DNA from: Magnaporthiopsis rhizophila
Lineage: Eukaryota > Ascomycota > Sordariomycetes > Magnaporthales > Magnaporthaceae
Length of the DNA: 64,000 nt
NCBI GenBank assembly: GCA_003049465.1
Contig: PYSS01000067.1
Location: 1-64,000 of the forward strand
Direction of reading: 5' to 3'
The position numbers and the translations under genes were made by a program. Of the stretch, positions 10,271 through 21,532 are shown in pieces. The notes under the pieces are model-generated. The model did not search any database. It saw nothing but the letters and a program-made list of their open reading frames with translations, and was not told the origin of the DNA. Every line of letters begins with the position of its first letter. Within the stretch, counting starts at the first letter, position 1.

Positions 10271-12988
10271 CTAATGGGGATTGGAAGAGGCAGCTGGGGG
10301 TGGGGCGGACAGTGATGGTGCCGGGGAAACCGGCGACGGTGCCATGCCCGGCGGCCTTGGCGGTCTTCGAACCTCGAACCCCTTTTTGGTCCCGCCGTCG
10401 CTGCTGCCACCGTTGTTGCCTGGAGAGGCTGCTCTCGCTCTCCTGGTCCTCAGCTGAACCCAGACGGTCGGCATCTTGGAGCGAGACGACAGGGATGAAG
10501 AAGCCGAGCCGCCAGCATGGATCTCCTTGTCGTCATCATCGTCGTCATCCGGAGGTGGCGTGCGGTAGTACAAATCGGCCTCTCGAAACGAGTAGTCCTT
10601 CCACCGCGGTGCGAGAGGTGCATGAGTCTTCTGAAGCGGCACCGGCGGCTCGGCGCCCACGGGGTCCTCCTCGGAGCGGGACGATTCTGACGATTGTCGT
10701 CGTTGCCGCTTGTCAGGGCTCGGGCCTCCAGAGTATGACGACAGAGATGCCAGTGAGGGCCGAGCGCGAGGGGTGCGAAAGGCGTGGTGCTGGGGAACGG
10801 TGTGAACGGCGACCGAGATGCCCGCATCGGCCGAGTTGTGAGGGCTGTGTGGAGAGAGAAGCGGAGTGGCGGGGGCTCGCGGGTCCAAGGACGGTCGACC
10901 GCCGTCGCGGGCGGGTTCGGGATTGCGGAGGCCGTTGGACTGGTTGGTTCGTCGACGGGTGAGCTGACTAACACCATAGATCTATTCAAATAGCAGCAAA
11001 CAATAAGTGTTAGCGACAACGGCTGTCTGGAATCCGTGTGGGTGGTAGGCCCCGGGTATTTGCTCACCTCAGGCTCGTCATATACCGCCATGTTTCTGAA
11101 CCATACCCGCGCCAGGCGCAGCGCAGCGGGCAGCGCGCACGCAAAGAGCAGCACTGCGGCGTGAATGGCCAAGATGGAATACCCCACGGCCATTCTAGTC
11201 CCGATATCGGCGTGCAGCTGAGGCAAGAAGATGATGGTGAGGACTACCACGGCCAGCCGGGCAAGGCAGGAACAGACGAAGACCAGGGCAAAGCTAGTGA
11301 AGGGGTTCAGGATCGCCGTGCTGGCGAGCAGGACGAACTCGAGGAGAGCCAGGATGGCGAGCTGGCCTATCGGGTTGGACTGGACTGCTCCGATCATGGC
11401 GCCCCTCAAGAAGGCAACGACGAAGAATATTATGGTGAAGATGGCGCGGCTGTCGAACCAACGATAACCGCCGCTGGCGCCCTGGTTGAGAGAGCGGTAC
11501 TTCTTCTTGGAGCCGCCGAGCAGCAGGGACCCGAGCTGGTTCGAGGGAGCGGTGCCGGTCATCCACGCGATGGCAGATATCACCAGTACCATCAACACCA
11601 CGACCAGCGCCAGCTGCCACGCCGGGAGAAACTGACTGGAAAGCTGGTAGGTCATGAATGCAACCAAGGGTTGCAGAAAATAGCTGAAGACGACCCGAAG
11701 CACGTTCCATGTCGTGCGCGTGGCGGTTTGGTGCGGCCGCGGCTCGGCATCGGGCGATGCGCTGAATTTGGCACGGATGGACGGCACCACCAGCGGGGAG
11801 ATCTTGAGCACGAGTGTGACGGCAATGGCGACAAGACAGGCCAGGAGGAGCATGTTCCAAAACACGTAGGTCGTCATCGCAGTCCCCGAGACCTGAGACA
11901 GGAGCGTAATGCCGTCGGTGCCGGTGAGGGTGCCGTTGATCCAGTAGATGCCGTCGGCGACACCATTGTAGACTTCTCGCATGCCGATTGGCCCGCCTGG
12001 GCTGAAGAGGACGGCCCAGTTCGTCTTGCTGACGACGGGCTGGTAGAAGCCCGGGTACCGGACCGTCAGGGCGCCCATGAGAAATATGAACTGCAGGTGC
12101 AGCAGACAGTCCCCCACGCCGGGGAGGATCGCTCTGGCCGGCGGAGGCGCCGGGTTCTCCTGCAGCGGCACCCGGCCCGCCCAGTAGCCGGAATGCGCAG
12201 TGTCCACCACGATCGGCTGTTTATATAGAGTTGTCAGGAATCCCGAGACGACAACCAGGGCAAAGACGAGAATGGGACCGATTTGCGCCGCTACCGTGAC
12301 GGCTTCGGATAGCTGCGGGGTGACCTCGGCGTAAACGCAGCGTGGCGGTATGGAGCCGTCTGGGCCAGGCTCGAACGATACGCGCAAGGCATAGGTCGGG
12401 AGCATGCCCAGCGGGCCAATGTCGACGTGGGAATTCATGATCAGGGTGGGTCCGAAGTCGGGAGGTTTAGTGCTGCAAAAGTAGAAGACAGGCGTATGAT
12501 CAGCTCCTGGTTCTGTGGGCGCCGGTCTTGGGAAGCCTGGGTGGGGAGAGATTCTAGTTCACGAACACGCCTGGCGGGTATTGCCGCAGAAAACAAGAAA
12601 CGTTTTCGGGTCTGCCACTGCTCGACCGTGACGGTCCCAGCGAACTGACATCGAGAGACATGTTCCAGGGCTGGCTCGCTTGGTCCGCACAGGGCGGGTT
12701 GGTCTTGGGATCGAGGTCGAGGTTCAGATGCAGCCGGTGGCCGCTGCCGGCTCCTGCATCCGGTTCGGCCGGGCTTGGCAAGAGTTTGGCAGTGATGCTC
12801 TGGACCCTAGCGGCGGTAGCAAGATCGGCGGTCCCGTTGGTGGCACTAGTGCTAGCGGCGATGCCGTCCACGACGTCACATGGCAGGAACTGTACAGTGG
12901 CGGCGTGGGCGGTCGGAGGAGAGCTGCTGCAGACGGTAAGGGCCAGGGCGAACAGCCAGCGCAGCCTCGATCTCGACCTCGACGGCAT
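10271..12988 (-). CDS. TRP-like / Flc-family integral membrane protein with N-terminal ML-like domain
   Basis: Three exons: 12988..12567, 12472..11068 and 10981..10271, joined with correct phases (donors GTTCGT and GTGAGC), 845 residues. The start chosen gives a classic signal peptide (RLRWLFALALTVCSSS). The lumenal region has Cys residues in FLPCDVV, NPPCADQ and VSCFLRQ and ends in MNSHVDIGPLGMLPTYAL, typical of the ML-like domain of fungal TRP-like/flavin-carrier proteins. About eight to nine hydrophobic segments follow across exon 2 (for example VFALVVVSGFLTTLY and LALVVVLMVLVISAIAW). The cytoplasmic tail in exon 3 is Ser/Pro-rich with an Asp run and WKDYSFREADLYYR. Homologues act in ER/Golgi or plasma-membrane calcium and wall homeostasis; the role here is inferred. 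Exon 2 stays open past its donor, so an intronless reading would give a false C-terminus. Confidence 0.8.
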
Positions 12989-15900
12989 TGGAGCGTGGTG
13001 GCGATCGAATCGCCGGCCGGCCAGATCATTGTTGTGCGGCGCTGAACCAAGCCACGTCCGGCGCATGTCCAGAACAGGCGGGAGCGGCGTCTGCCGGGCG
13101 GGGAGCGGCGTCTGCCGGGCGGAGAGCTAGCGACCAGCCGACGAAGTCAGAGACATGACCAAGCTGCTGCTGCCGCTGCTGTTGTTCTTGTTGTTATTGG
13201 TTTTGTTTTGGTGTTGTTGGTGTTGCCGGGTTGGTGTTAATTTTTTTTTGCTGCTGCTGGCGGTTCGGTTCGTTGTGCGGTCGAGGAATAGGTACTTCTC
13301 TCTCGCCTTCACAGTCACGGTCAACGGTTGTACTCGGGCTCGGCATCGGTCCCCCCTTTTTTTCTAATATCTTTGTAACCTTCCACAAGTGACTGTGGGG
13401 CGCTGCTTGTTTGGGATCGGCATTCAGGAGCCATTTGCGGGCCCGGTGCCCGCTCTCTTCAACCTGACGCGACCGAACACGAGTTAAATGCATCTTTGGG
13501 CCATTGGCCAATTGAATCACGACGGGGTTTGCGAGATCTTGGGACATGTCAATGTGGTGGTTTGGCGAGGAGAAATCCTACGATAGGGGATTCCTCCACA
13601 GTGAGCAAATTCCATACGTCCGCGGCGCGCAGATGCAAATATGCATTGTCAATGGAGGGTGGATACACAAATACGAGGAGAAAAAGAACCTTATAAGGCC
13701 TTTCATTATTCTAAACAAAGAATACGGACGCGCGCGCTCTGCTCACACAGTTGCTGGGCATTGTTCCCCACTCCATCTTCTGTGGAGCTCAGAAAAACAT
13801 GGGCAGCGAACTGCCACGTGACGGCCACCCTTATTTGGGCTTCCATTCCTTGGCCCGTGCTTCCATGATTCAGGAGCTGCCAATAAACCCGGCCGACCTA
13901 ATCACCCCGGCTCACCGGTTGCCAAGCTCAGCCCTCTGAATGTCATCGATTGTTTTGCGTCACCAGCCATCTCATCCCGATTTCCCGACGCTCCCAGCTT
14001 CCTTCCGCCACCGACTCCACCAGCCAACGCCTAGCGCCTGTGCTTTGTCCTCCCTGCGGATGCCGCTTTTCAGCTGACAAGCAACATTGTGCCTGCCCGT
14101 CCCCCTGCTCCTGATTCTCGCCCGGGCGTCTCGATGTGAAGTCCATCCTTATACGTCCACCTGCGGACGTTGTGCAGAGCCTGCGCCGTACAGAGTCTGA
14201 GGGCAGCAAGCGGCAGACGGGGGAGAATCACAGCTTATGCGTTGCCTCACTGCCGAGAATCTGCAGACGCTTTATCCTGGTATTCCCCTCCTCCTCTGAT
14301 GCCCTCGAGATCTTGCTTTCCCCGCTTTGCTTTTCTTCGCACAGGCCGCTCTCTCCGCGTTTTGCTCCGGGCGGCCACGACGACAGGTGGTGGGATCGGC
14401 ATAACAATAAGCAGCACTTTGCCTTTGCGGCAAGGGACACAGACATCACCTCGTTTTCCTTTTACCATTTCGGGTCAAGTGCCAGGGCTGGAAGGCCTCG
14501 CTCGCCTCGCTAGCGGACTTGGCTGATGAGAGGAGGGGTAGCAGAAAGGCTAACGCGCTGGAAGCCCAGCTAGGCTAGGCTCAAGGAACAAGACACAAGG
14601 GCACGAGTCCGCTGGTGGCATCATCGCCGACACAAGAGAGATGACGGACAAAAACGCGGAAAAAAGGAAGGAAAGAAAAAAACTATCATTTTTTTTCCCC
14701 CGGCCACATGGCTATGGCCTCCTCCACTCGATGCTCTGTCTGCTTGCGAGGCCGTCTGATGTCGGTCTTACCGCGGCGCTTGATATGCATTTTCTTTTCT
14801 CTCCCGACGGACACCCAGAGAGGCGCTCCAGGTGTGACAGCCGGCCGTTCCAGCCTTTCAGTTTCTTTTGAGACATGGGCCGACTTCTTGCATCATTGGC
14901 TCTCCTGTGGCCACCGACCCGCCAGCGCGCGCCCCGAAATCCCACAGTCCGTCCCGCTATTCCACCATATGCCGAAAGTCTCGCGCGAGGCTTGCCGCGT
15001 GAAGCGGATGAGGCACCCTCCCTTCCTGTCACCTTCTGCTATCCCATATATGGAATGTGATAAGAAAGGCATTCAATGCCGCCTGCTTGATGCTTCCACA
15101 ACTTTCTACTCCCAGGAGAAGTACCCCGGTCGTCCATTTCAGCCAGCGACGCCTCCGCTGCATGTCCCGCCGCATCATGTTCAGCTGTCAAGGAAGAGCA
15201 TGCCAAAGCACACAAGACACTCACCCAAGCGGCGTTGTCGGTGGCTTTCAACACGAGTTGCATCCCTCGCCGTTGTCCTTCACGACAGTCAATAGCCCAG
15301 AAACCTCATCTGCCGTGATATCCAATTAAGGCCTCGGGCCTAGTTCTACTTCACCACCCAACCAGGGACAGTCCTACAGGATCCCGCTCAGCGTCTTCTT
15401 GGTGGCATGCACCAACGTCAAAGCGCCACATGATGTTCATGCATACGGGCCGACATGAAGTTGGGAGCCACGGGAAGCACATAGCTCCCGTGCGTAGGAT
15501 GCAGAGAATTTCCTCACAAATCACCTTTATGCTTGCCTATCTCGGTAGCAATCACCGCTGGTTTAGTTAGCTGGGGGAGCTCCTGCCGCGAAGGTCTGAC
15601 TCGTAGCGTGGGCGTCACATTAGCCTGGTATGGAGTTTCTGAAAAACCGGTCTCTGGGCGCCGCCAATAAGGGGGCGAGGCGCCTTGCGAGGATGGTGAA
15701 CTTTCGCTCTCGGCCGGGTCCGCCTCCACTCTTGCTTTCTGACCGGCAGGGCGGCCACCAAAAGTACCGTACCTCACTTGATCATTCAAGAATCCCATCC
15801 CATCTCTTCGAGCTAGGCAGGGGTCCATTATCCGGGGCGACACAGAAGACCTGCCGGAGCACAGACCCGGAACTGACAGTGTATTGAGTCCTGCCAGTCG

Positions 15901-16159
15901 AGCCATTCATCCCTTGTTTGCTCCAGCTTCCAAGGCTAACCTAGCATCCTGGCACTCCCACCCTCCTCACCACCTTGAATAAATATCTCCGGTGTCTCTG
16001 CGCCCGTCCTGAAATCCTGGTTTCTTCGTTTCCAGGCTTTGTTCGCCGCTTTGTCCTGGCAGAAAACCTGCCCACCTCCTCGCCTGCCTAACTTGGCTTG
16101 GCCCTTCATACAACCTCCGTATTGCAGCTCGAGACTCTGCGGCTCCATCGATATCCAAA
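12989..16159. other. 3.2 kb gene-poor spacer between divergent genes
   Basis: Only the upstream regions of the TRP-like gene and the ankyrin gene can be assigned. Several overlapping frames of 60-195 codons exist near 14100-15330 but they compete on both strands, lack motifs and cannot be spliced into a convincing product by eye. A T/G-rich low-complexity block spans roughly 13160-13250. Confidence 0.5.
13081..13122. repeat. 21-bp perfect tandem duplication
   Basis: Two exact head-to-tail copies of a 21-base unit (13081..13101 and 13102..13122) lie about 95 bp upstream of the TRP-like start codon. The unit is GC-rich. It could be a promoter element or simple slippage. Confidence 0.85.
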
Positions 16160-19100
16160 ATGGGGCCCGACAAGAGCAGAACGGCTCTGCTCGAGCTCTG
16201 CACCAAGGCGACCCTCCTTGGCAACAACATCTCCGTACGAATGCTCGAGTTCCTCAGCTCGGTCAAGCATCAGCCCCATGGGTTCAAGAACTTGGCCCAG
16301 GACTTCCTCGACATCTGCCGCATCCTGTGGGCCATCGAGGCCGGCCTCACGGAATGCTTTCGCGCCGGGCAGCACTTCCCGGAAGACATGGTCAAGGAAC
16401 TCAACGGCAAGTTTCGGCAGACCAACGCCGACTTTCAGGTGCTCGACCACATGATGTTCGAGTTCCTCGAGTACGAAAACGGCGGCGTGGGCGGCAAGCT
16501 GCGCAAGGGGTGGCGCATGATGTTCGCCGAGAAGTCCATCGCCAAGATAAGGGACTCCCTGGGCAAGTCTCGCGACTCTCTGCGCATGAGCGCCCTCGTA
16601 TTCCAGTGGTCCCTGGGCAGCTCCTCGCCTGATGGCTCCATCGGCAGCGGCTATAGCGGACTGGCGGCCGCCCTTGATCGCATGGCCAAGGGCCGCCCTC
16701 CCGGCGGCACGCCTAAAACCAACGACTACAACGGGACCATGGGCGGGCCGGCACCGATGCTGGGGCAGAGAATCCAGAACGACCTGCCAAAGCTACCGGC
16801 TCTCCCGCCCACCATGGCGCCCCTGTCGCAGTCGGACGACATGGCCATGATCATGAGAGACGACATCGAGCCTCCGGTGATCAGCCGTCGGGACTCCCTG
16901 AGGAGCAGGGACAGGGACGAGACGAGGAGTATTAGGAGCGGCAGGAGTGGTGGCGGTCTCAGGCTCGGGACCGAGAACCGCGGTTTCTACAGCGATGATC
17001 GCGATCGTGATCGTGAACGCGAACGCACTCTCCTGGCTCATCGGCGCCTTGATAGGCGAGATGACCGGGACGAGATGCCTGACATGCCGGCGTCTATCCC
17101 AACCAAGATCAGCACCGCGTCATACAACAATTCGGTCCGCCGGGCTTCCACCTCCAGGACGCCGTCCGACAGCGGCCTAACAGCCCTGCAGATGCGGTCC
17201 TTGACGGAAAGCTCCAACATACACAGCCGCATATCGGCGAGGGAGGAGATCGCCAGCCTGTCCAACGCCAGCCACGGCAGCCGTAGCAGGCGGCCGGTGC
17301 ATGACGACAGCGTCTCCCCGGCTCTGACCGACTCGGAGACTCTCCTCGACGACATGGACAGTCTGGAGCTGAACTTCAACGGGCCCATCAAGGCCGTCCG
17401 GATCCAGGCCGACTCGCTGCAGATGCCACGCTGGAGCCCACGCAACAAGGCCCCGTCGGGCGGCAACGCCTCCAGCCTCCGGATGGCGCTGATCTCGGCC
17501 GTCCAGGGCCAGAAGCACAAGATGGTGGAGCAGCTGCTCGACCGCGGCGTCTCGCCCGAGACCAGCCCGGACACGCACGTGCTGCGCGAGGCCGTTCTCA
17601 ACAACGACCCGGAAAGCATGCGCCTGCTGTTGCGCTTCGGTGCCAACCCCAACTCGCCCGACAAGGACGGCGTCACGCCTCTCTTCAGCGCCGTAGAGTC
17701 CGGTTACATCGTAGGCGCCAACCTGCTCCTCAAGTACGGCGCCGATCCCAACCTGTGCGCCGGCCCCGAGCCCGAGTCGCCCCTGGCGCTGGCCGTGGTG
17801 GACGGCAAGGTCGAGCTGGTGCAGCTGCTGCTCACGTACGGCGGCGACGCCAACCACTCGCTCAGCTGCGGCAACACGACGCTGATCGCATCCATCGGCA
17901 AGAGCACGCCCAAGCGCATTGTCGCTCTCCTGCTTGAGTACGGCGCCGACCCCAACGCCAAGAACTCGAGCGGCAAGACGGCGCTGTTCGAGGCCATCAA
18001 CGCCGGGCGCGTCGACGTCGTGCAGATCCTGCTCGACCACGGCGCCAACCCCAACCTGCCCGGCCCCAAGCACATGCTCTGGCCGGCCACCATGCAGCCG
18101 GCCTGCCTCAAGCTGCTGCTGGCGCGCGGCGCCGACACGCGCAAGGCCCCCGGCATCCTGGAGCTGGCCACGTCGACCAACAACGCCGAGTCGGTGCGCA
18201 TCCTGATCGCGGCCGGCGTCGACGTCAACGCTAAGAAGGACGGCGTCTACACTCCGCTCTGCACCTCGATCCGCGACGACCGCGCGGACCTGTTCGACAT
18301 GATCCTCGCCGCGGGCGCGGACCCGAACGTGCCGTCGGCCGAGTACCCCTGCTTCAAGTGCATCACGCACTTCCGCACGCAGTACCTGCCCAAGCTGATC
18401 GCGGCCGGGGCCGACATCTCGTCGCCGCCGGGCATCTGCGAGATGGCGGTGCAGATGAACAACGTCGAGGGCCTGCGGTGGCTGCTGGACCACGGACGGG
18501 CCGACCCCAACGACAAGAACGAGCAGGGCCAGACGGCGCTGACGACGGCGATCCGCGAGGGCCGCGTCGAGATGGCGCAGATCCTGCTGGCGGGCGGGGC
18601 CGACGCCACGGTGCGCGGCGAAGGCTGGCCCGTCTGCATGGCGGTCAAGCAGCCCGAGATCCTGCGCCACCTGCTGCCGACGCTGCCGGACCCGCGCGCC
18701 TTCCGCGGCGTCATGGAGATGGCCGTGGTGGCCAACCAGCTCGACAGCGTCAAGCTGCTGCTGGCGGCCGGCGTGTCGGTCGAGGACCGCAACGGCGGCG
18801 TCTTTTCCCCGCTGACGACGGCCATCCGCGAGGAGAACAAGCCGATCGTGCTGTTCCTGCTCGACGAGGGCGGCGCCGACGTCAACGCGCCCGGCGAGCA
18901 CCTGCCCATCGTCAAGGCCATCCGCCGCTGCGTCGCCACAGGCAGCCACGACATCATCAAGCTGCTGCTCGAGCGCGGCGCCGACATCAACCGCATGTAC
19001 CGCGGCTGGAACGGCGTCATGCAGGCCGTCGAGAACGGCGACCCGGTCGTGCTCGAGCTGCTCATCAACCACGCCGGCCCCCGCGCCGTCGACCTCGACG

Positions 19101-19195
19101 CCAGGGACGACGACGGCCGCACCGCCATCGACATTGCCCTTGGTCGTGGCTTCAAGGAGGCTGTTGACATTCTGCGCGCGGCCAAGGCGACATGA
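16160..19195 (+). CDS. Large ankyrin-repeat protein
   Basis: Single exon, 1011 residues; the ATG is preceded by CCAAA. Residues 1 to about 160 form a helical domain (ALLELCTKATLLGNN, FKNLAQDFLDICRILWAIEAGL) of the type found at the N-terminus of fungal ankyrin and NACHT-like proteins. Residues about 170-430 are low-complexity, Arg/Asp/Ser-rich and probably disordered. From about 435 to the end there are roughly 17-18 ankyrin units with the usual LLL-x-GADPN core; several are incomplete in the TPL motif. No kinase, NACHT or zinc domain is present. Ankyrin arrays bind proteins, so a scaffold role is likely, but partner and pathway are unknown. Very high third-position GC creates long open frames on the opposite strand, which I do not treat as genes. 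Confidence 0.85.
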   Translation: MGPDKSRTALLELCTKATLLGNNISVRMLEFLSSVKHQPHGFKNLAQDFLDICRILWAIEAGLTECFRAGQHFPEDMVKELNGKFRQTNADFQVLDHMMFEFLEYENGGVGGKLRKGWRMMFAEKSIAKIRDSLGKSRDSLRMSALVFQWSLGSSSPDGSIGSGYSGLAAALDRMAKGRPPGGTPKTNDYNGTMGGPAPMLGQRIQNDLPKLPALPPTMAPLSQSDDMAMIMRDDIEPPVISRRDSLRSRDRDETRSIRSGRSGGGLRLGTENRGFYSDDRDRDRERERTLLAHRRLDRRDDRDEMPDMPASIPTKISTASYNNSVRRASTSRTPSDSGLTALQMRSLTESSNIHSRISAREEIASLSNASHGSRSRRPVHDDSVSPALTDSETLLDDMDSLELNFNGPIKAVRIQADSLQMPRWSPRNKAPSGGNASSLRMALISAVQGQKHKMVEQLLDRGVSPETSPDTHVLREAVLNNDPESMRLLLRFGANPNSPDKDGVTPLFSAVESGYIVGANLLLKYGADPNLCAGPEPESPLALAVVDGKVELVQLLLTYGGDANHSLSCGNTTLIASIGKSTPKRIVALLLEYGADPNAKNSSGKTALFEAINAGRVDVVQILLDHGANPNLPGPKHMLWPATMQPACLKLLLARGADTRKAPGILELATSTNNAESVRILIAAGVDVNAKKDGVYTPLCTSIRDDRADLFDMILAAGADPNVPSAEYPCFKCITHFRTQYLPKLIAAGADISSPPGICEMAVQMNNVEGLRWLLDHGRADPNDKNEQGQTALTTAIREGRVEMAQILLAGGADATVRGEGWPVCMAVKQPEILRHLLPTLPDPRAFRGVMEMAVVANQLDSVKLLLAAGVSVEDRNGGVFSPLTTAIREENKPIVLFLLDEGGADVNAPGEHLPIVKAIRRCVATGSHDIIKLLLERGADINRMYRGWNGVMQAVENGDPVVLELLINHAGPRAVDLDARDDDGRTAIDIALGRGFKEAVDILRAAKAT

Positions 19196-20397
19196 TTTCG
19201 CTGCCGTCTCCAAACTGTAGCTTTTTTTCTTTTTTCGCCCTCTCTCCTCGTTTCAATTTTGTTTTCCCGTTGATCCTATTTGGACCTTCGGTTCTTGGCA
19301 ACAAGTTGAACTGCAGATCCCACTAGGCATTCCTCCAGTAATCAGAGGATCATGCGGTCCTTTGTCTTGTTTTCTTTTTTTCCTTAGGTTTTACTTGCAG
19401 GACGCAGAATCATCATTCCTTAATATCAGATTCTGTCGGGCATGGGGAGGAGGCACCATGTTTCTTGTCGTCCTTATTGCCATCCACCACGCTCTTTTAC
19501 AATTCTCCTATTTTCTGTCCGTTTTCTCACCGTCCTTGCTTTCCTTCACATGTCGTATGCCTTACGTACCTGGAAAAAAAAATACCAATATTTGCGATGA
19601 ATACTATATTTAAAACCCATCATGACTTCTCCTCTTGCGGTGATTTCGTCCGTTTCTCCGACACTTGCTAGTCAGCAGCAGGAACTCGGAAGGCTTGACA
19701 ACGCCAAGAATTAGGATGGCACTTGTCAAATTTGGGGCTGAAGTCTGTACCAGGATCTACATTCCTTCTTCCTTGTTGCCGCGTGCCAGGTCCACGTGTT
19801 CCCCCGCGTCGTCTGTCAAGATCGGGTCTAAGCGGGACCAGCGCAGACGAACTGTTTGCTCGACTCATTTTTCCGTCTCATGGCAGACAGGCTATGGAAC
19901 AAACACCATATCCCTGTCCGACGCTTCACCGGAGTTGCATAGTGGACAGGGTACCAAACGAAGTCGGGTTCGCCGTCAGACTTCCACCCCCACAAGACGG
20001 GGTGTCCGCATGAACAGTCTGCGGCTCTATTACATCATGCCCGGTCAAAGAGTTGCGCTTCCAGGCTAACCCCACCACGCTAACAGAAAGACCAGGCCCG
20101 TCTGGTGTCGACGATGCTTCGGATAATGGCAGCCACGTAGGTCATGGCTCGAAGCATGGGGAAATCGCCGATTTTTGTGCTCGCAATGCTCCTAATCCCG
20201 CCGGCGACGGCCGGCTGGCGTCGTCGGGAAAAGAGGCAGGCTCATGGCGTCGACCATAGTGTTGCTAGTCGCCTAGTCTCGAGCAAGGGGCACGGGAAAA
20301 GAGTGCCTAGCCCGGACGACCATATCGACAGCGCAAGGTGGTGTGAAGGCATTTTCCATGCCGCAAAGATGATACTGAATGCGGCCCCTCCGCGCAC
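19196..20397. other. Intergenic between convergent ankyrin and PSF3 genes
   Basis: A 1.2 kb interval. T-rich just after the ankyrin stop (probable 3' UTR), then mixed composition. Short frames of 66-134 codons show no protein-like features. Confidence 0.55.
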
Positions 20398-21091
20398 TCA
20401 GCGCTTCTTGACGCTGTCCATCCACTCATGCCCAGCCTTCGTGCCGTCATGCGCCATCCTGAACAGCGCGCGCTCCCACTCGTCCAGGCCCCTCAAAAAC
20501 TCCTCGCCCACACCGCCCAGCCCGACGTTGCTGCCCTCCTCGTTCTTGCCGCCACCACCACCACCGGCAGCAGCCGCGCTGGCGCCGCCGGCCTTGCGGG
20601 CGTGCAGGCCGACGTCTGCGGCGCGGACGACGAAGCTGCGGCGCAGGACGGCGGCGAGGTCGCGCTCCTCGAACAGGTCGAGGATGCGGACGGCGAGAGC
20701 GTAAAAGTGCGGGCTGCGGTCGCGGAGCGGGACGCTGCGCGGGTCGGCCTTGAGGGCCTGCACGACGTCGTCGGCGAGCGGGTTCGGCAGGTTGAGCGAC
20801 ACGAACGAGGAGGCGGCGCCGCGCGGGTCGTCCGGGTCCGATGTGTTGGCCAGGGCGAGCATCTCGGCCAGCCACAGCGGGAGGTTGACGTTGGTGCCGG
20901 CCTTGAGGTCGTGCGAGGGTGAGTTGTCGAGGTAGCCGAGCTCGGGGACGTCGATTTGGAACTCGCAGGGGATTTTCTGGTGGGGATGTCAGTGCCAGGG
21001 AAGAAGTCGGAGAGCGTGGGCTGGTCGGTGTAAGTCGAGGCTAACACACCTCGGCATCCGTGAGGATGGCGTCAATATCGTAGTAGGACAT
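20398..21091 (-). CDS. PSF3: GINS complex subunit Psf3
   Basis: Two exons, 21091..21050 and 20976..20398, make 206 residues, the usual size for fungal Psf3. Exon 1 encodes only MSYYDIDAILTDAE; the GTGTGT donor and CACCAG acceptor join it in frame to KIPCEFQIDVPELGYLD, a hallmark of Psf3. The body has NVNLPLWLAEMLAL and a C-terminal helical part (EEFLRGLDEWERALF). A Gly/Ala-rich insertion lies near residues 145-165 and is probably a loop. GINS (Sld5-Psf1-Psf2-Psf3) is part of the CMG replicative helicase and acts in the nucleus at replication origins and forks. It diverges from SOD2 across a short interval. Confidence 0.93.
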
Positions 21092-21532
21092 TGGAAAGGA
21101 CGAGAAAGACCCCCGGCGAGCCTGCAACGGGTATGGCACAGCAGCTGGGAGGCCCTTGTCCAGTGTTGGTTGAGGTTCTGGCTGCAAAGACGCGATGCGA
21201 CTTGACAATGGCGGGGAGACGCGACAGTGGGGAATGAAGCTTTGAGCCATGGAAGCGGGGAAACCTGTGTTCTTGGCAATGTGTTGTGCTTCACTTGCTT
21301 CGGTTCCAGCCAATAAGGAGCTCCGCTGATGCGGCATGCCATCCAATTTTCCCATCAGTTTGATGTCATCGCCGAAGATCCGATCCGAGGAGCTTAGCTA
21401 TCAAACCTGTCGCAGACCAAAGCCCGAGCCCAGCGTCTTAAATCAACGCATTCTTCGTCCTCCATCGAGCGAGCAAGCAAAGCAAACACATTACGCATCA
21501 ACATCCCCCAAAGGCTTCACTCGCAAACCACA
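21092..21532. promoter_or_regulatory. Shared divergent promoter interval PSF3/SOD2
   Basis: Only 441 bases separate the start codons of Psf3 (minus) and Mn-SOD (plus), so both promoters and both 5' UTRs must fit here. An inverted CCAAT motif (ATTGG) lies near 21310. No other gene is present. Confidence 0.7.

Noticed and set aside
10450..11067. Read-through of TRP-like exon 2 into a longer C-terminus
   Set aside because: A GTGAGC donor at 11067 and AG at 10982 restore a frame with a plausible tail (WKDYSFREADLYYR), whereas the read-through is Arg/Pro-rich nonsense.
11038..12228. 396-codon open frame opposite the TRP-like gene
   Set aside because: Hydrophilic Gly/Glu/His-rich product mirroring membrane segments on the real strand.
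14708..15295. 195-codon ORF in the 13-16 kb spacer
   Set aside because: No domain; competing frames on both strands; cannot be joined to flanking exons.
17177..19213. 678-codon open frame opposite the ankyrin gene
   Set aside because: It is a by-product of high third-position GC in the ankyrin gene; composition is Val/Gly/Asp/Arg-skewed with no domain.
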